A stretch of 7,921 nucleotides of DNA from Cellulomonadaceae bacterium (GTDB taxonomy: Bacteria > Actinomycetota > Actinomycetes > Actinomycetales > Cellulomonadaceae): the NCBI GenBank assembly GCA_031283115.1, contig JAITCK010000251.1, positions 1-7,921 of the forward strand, given 5' to 3'. A model generated the notes under the pieces. It worked only from the letters and a program-made list of their open reading frames with translations, was not told the DNA's origin and ran no database searches. A program made the translations under genes and the position numbers. Positions 6,341-7,921 of the stretch are shown here, piece after piece. The number at the start of each line of letters is the position of its first letter. Within the stretch, counting starts at the first letter, position 1.

Positions 6341-7921
6341 TGGCCCAGCCTATACATGGCTGCCTCGTAGGGCCGAAGGCTTTGACTGCCGTGTGCCCCG
6401 GCAGGGCGGTCACTGTCAGGGTAGGTGGAGGCCAGCAGTTGGCCTTGAGGTGCTGCGACAGGCCGTTTGAGGGGGGTGGCGCTGAGGTTACCTTCGACGG
6501 CGTACCGCTGGCTGCCGCTGCCGCGCACGTAGGCGAAATAGTTTTTTGCCCCCGATGCGACAAAGCGAACATCGCCGTCAACCAGGGCGGGTGTGTCCCG
6601 ACGTAGGGCGATGAGGCGGCGGTAGAAGGCAAGCACAGAATCGGCCTGGCCCAACTGTGTGGCGACATTGCACCAGCGTTGGTCGCCATCGCCGACAATC
6701 CACGGGGTGACCTGGCTGAAACCGGCGTGGTCGCCGCCATGCCACTGCATGGGTACGCGGGCGTGGTCGCGGCTGCCAGCCAGCACGGTAGCGAAGGCGT
6801 CGGCTGGACTGTGGCCGTCAGCAATCAGTTCCCGGTACAGGTTGAGGGATTCCACATCACGCAGCTGCGACATGTCGGTGAAGGTCTGATTGACCATGCC
6901 AATCTCGTCGCCCTGGAAGATGAAAGGGGTGCCCTGGGAGGTCAGTTGGATCAGGGCCAGCAGTTTAGCCAGCGGCGCCCGGACGGCAGGGTCGGGGTTG
7001 ATTTTGGAGATCATGCGCGGGTTGTCGTGGTTGTTGTAGAACAGGGACATCCAGCAGGAGTCCGGGTATCCGAGCGTCCAGTCGGTGAGGTAGCGGGCCA
7101 GATAGTTGAGGTCGTAGCGGTAGCGGTCGAAGCGGGCGTGGCCGGGGGTTTCCAACTGGTCAAAGTTGAAGATGAGGTCCAGTTCGCGGCGGGGTGCAGC
7201 GGTGAGGAGTGCGGCCATTTCGATGCCAATGCCGGGTGTCTCCCCTACCGAGAAAGCCCCGTGAGGTTCGAAGGCTTCCACCTTCAACTGGTGCAGGTAT
7301 TCGTGCAGGCGCGGCCCGTAATAGTAGTTTTCCACACCGGTGAAACCCATGAGGTTGCCGATGGTCGCATCCCCATCGGGCAGGCCAGGCTGCTTGGAAA
7401 TGTAGTTGATGACGTCAAGCCGGAAGCCGTCAACCCCCTTGCTTAGCCACCAGTCCACCATGTCGACGACGCTGGCCCGCAGGGCCGCGCACTCCCAGTT
7501 GAGGTCCATCTGTTTGGGTGAGAAAAGGTGCAGGGCCCACACGCCAGGCTGGCCAGCAGAGTTGAGGCCGTCTGGGAACCAGCGCCAGGCCGGGCCGGAG
7601 AAAAAGGAGGTCCAGTTGTTGGGCGGGGTTGCCGGGTTGCCGTCGCGGAAAATGTAGTAGTCACGGTAGGGCGATGCCGGGTCGGTGAGGGCCTGCTGGA
7701 ACCATTCGTGTTCGTCAGAGGTGTGGTTGACCACCAAATCCATGATGAGCCGCATCCCGCGGGCGTGCAGGCCAGCCAGGAGTCGGTCAAAGTCTTCCAT
7801 GGAACCGAACTCGGCCATGATGGCCCGATAGTTGCGAATGTCGTAGCCGTTGTCGTCGTTGGGTGAGTCGTAGATGGGTGACAGCCAGAGGGCGTCAATA
7901 CCCAGGTCACGCAGGTAGTCG
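6337..7921 (-). CDS. GH13 oligo-1,6-glucosidase / alpha-glucosidase (5' end outside window)
   Basis: Hydrolyses the non-reducing-end glucosyl bond of short alpha-glucosides such as isomaltose, probably in the cytoplasm because these enzymes usually lack a signal peptide. The frame is open through the window edge: 34 residues precede the ATG at 7818 and carry the family-typical WLSPIY and NGYDI motifs, so that ATG is internal. About 527 residues are visible; relatives are about 550-600, so only a few dozen N-terminal residues are missing. All four GH13 regions are intact: DLVVNH (7723-7740), GFRLDVIN with nucleophile Asp (7414-7416), VGET with acid/base Glu (7240-7242), and NNHDNPR with the stabilising Asp (7024-7026). 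The Val after the nucleophile favours alpha-1,6 over alpha-1,4 linkages in this subfamily. ARVPMQW is a further family motif. The TGA stop overlaps the protease start. Family assignment is firm; exact substrate is inferred. Confidence 0.95.
   Translation of the reverse strand, partial: DYLRDLGIDALWLSPIYDSPNDDNGYDIRNYRAIMAEFGSMEDFDRLLAGLHARGMRLIMDLVVNHTSDEHEWFQQALTDPASPYRDYYIFRDGNPATPPNNWTSFFSGPAWRWFPDGLNSAGQPGVWALHLFSPKQMDLNWECAALRASVVDMVDWWLSKGVDGFRLDVINYISKQPGLPDGDATIGNLMGFTGVENYYYGPRLHEYLHQLKVEAFEPHGAFSVGETPGIGIEMAALLTAAPRRELDLIFNFDQLETPGHARFDRYRYDLNYLARYLTDWTLGYPDSCWMSLFYNNHDNPRMISKINPDPAVRAPLAKLLALIQLTSQGTPFIFQGDEIGMVNQTFTDMSQLRDVESLNLYRELIADGHSPADAFATVLAGSRDHARVPMQWHGGDHAGFSQVTPWIVGDGDQRWCNVATQLGQADSVLAFYRRLIALRRDTPALVDGDVRFVASGAKNYFAYVRGSGSQRYAVEGNLSATPLKRPVAAPQGQLLASTYPDSDRPAGAHGSQSLRPYEAAMYRLGQ

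Noticed and set aside
5567..6470. Long plus-strand open frames opposite the site-2 protease
   Set aside because: They lie across HELGH and LDGGH coding sequence on the other strand, have no ribosome site that I can see, and show no domain.
6679..7446. A 255-codon plus-strand frame opposite the glucosidase
   Set aside because: The complementary strand encodes all GH13 catalytic regions; the plus-strand product is a Val/Gly-rich shadow.

Overview
The window is high-GC bacterial DNA in which every supported gene lies on the minus strand, so transcription runs from position 7921 towards 1. A PriA-type HisA, an actinobacterial Rip1-like site-2 protease, GTG starts and strong GC bias at third codon positions indicate an actinomycetote. 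The gene set would suit Actinomycetaceae or Bifidobacteriaceae, but the genus cannot be read from this sequence alone.

Layout in the direction of transcription: (1) 7921-6337, a GH13 oligo-1,6-glucosidase/alpha-glucosidase whose N-terminus lies outside the window. (2) 6340-4997, an M50 RseP/Rip1-type intramembrane protease whose GTG start overlaps the glucosidase stop. (3) 4996-4848, the only substantial intergenic gap. It holds a loose hairpin, a perfect 8-bp inverted repeat and a possible promoter. (4) 4847-4038, a multi-pass membrane protein of the YwaF/TMEM164 family. (5) 4024-95, a tight histidine biosynthesis run: hisC, hisB, an unrecognised gene, hisH and priA/hisA. (6) A possible further coupled gene begins at 92 and leaves the window.

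The his genes cover the middle of the pathway. HisA/PriA isomerises ProFAR to PRFAR. HisH supplies ammonia to HisF, which is not in the window. HisB dehydrates imidazoleglycerol phosphate and HisC transaminates the product. hisD, which often heads actinobacterial his clusters, is not next to hisC. The YwaF-like gene occupies that place and is separated from hisC by only 13 nt, so it is probably co-transcribed. Stops and starts overlap or nearly overlap at most junctions, implying translational coupling.

No mobile element, CRISPR array, RNA gene or clearly novel system is visible. The points most worth following are the unknown gene inside the his run with its duplicated acidic motif, the membrane gene at the head of the run, the inverted repeat in front of it, and the coupling of a glucosidase to a site-2 protease.
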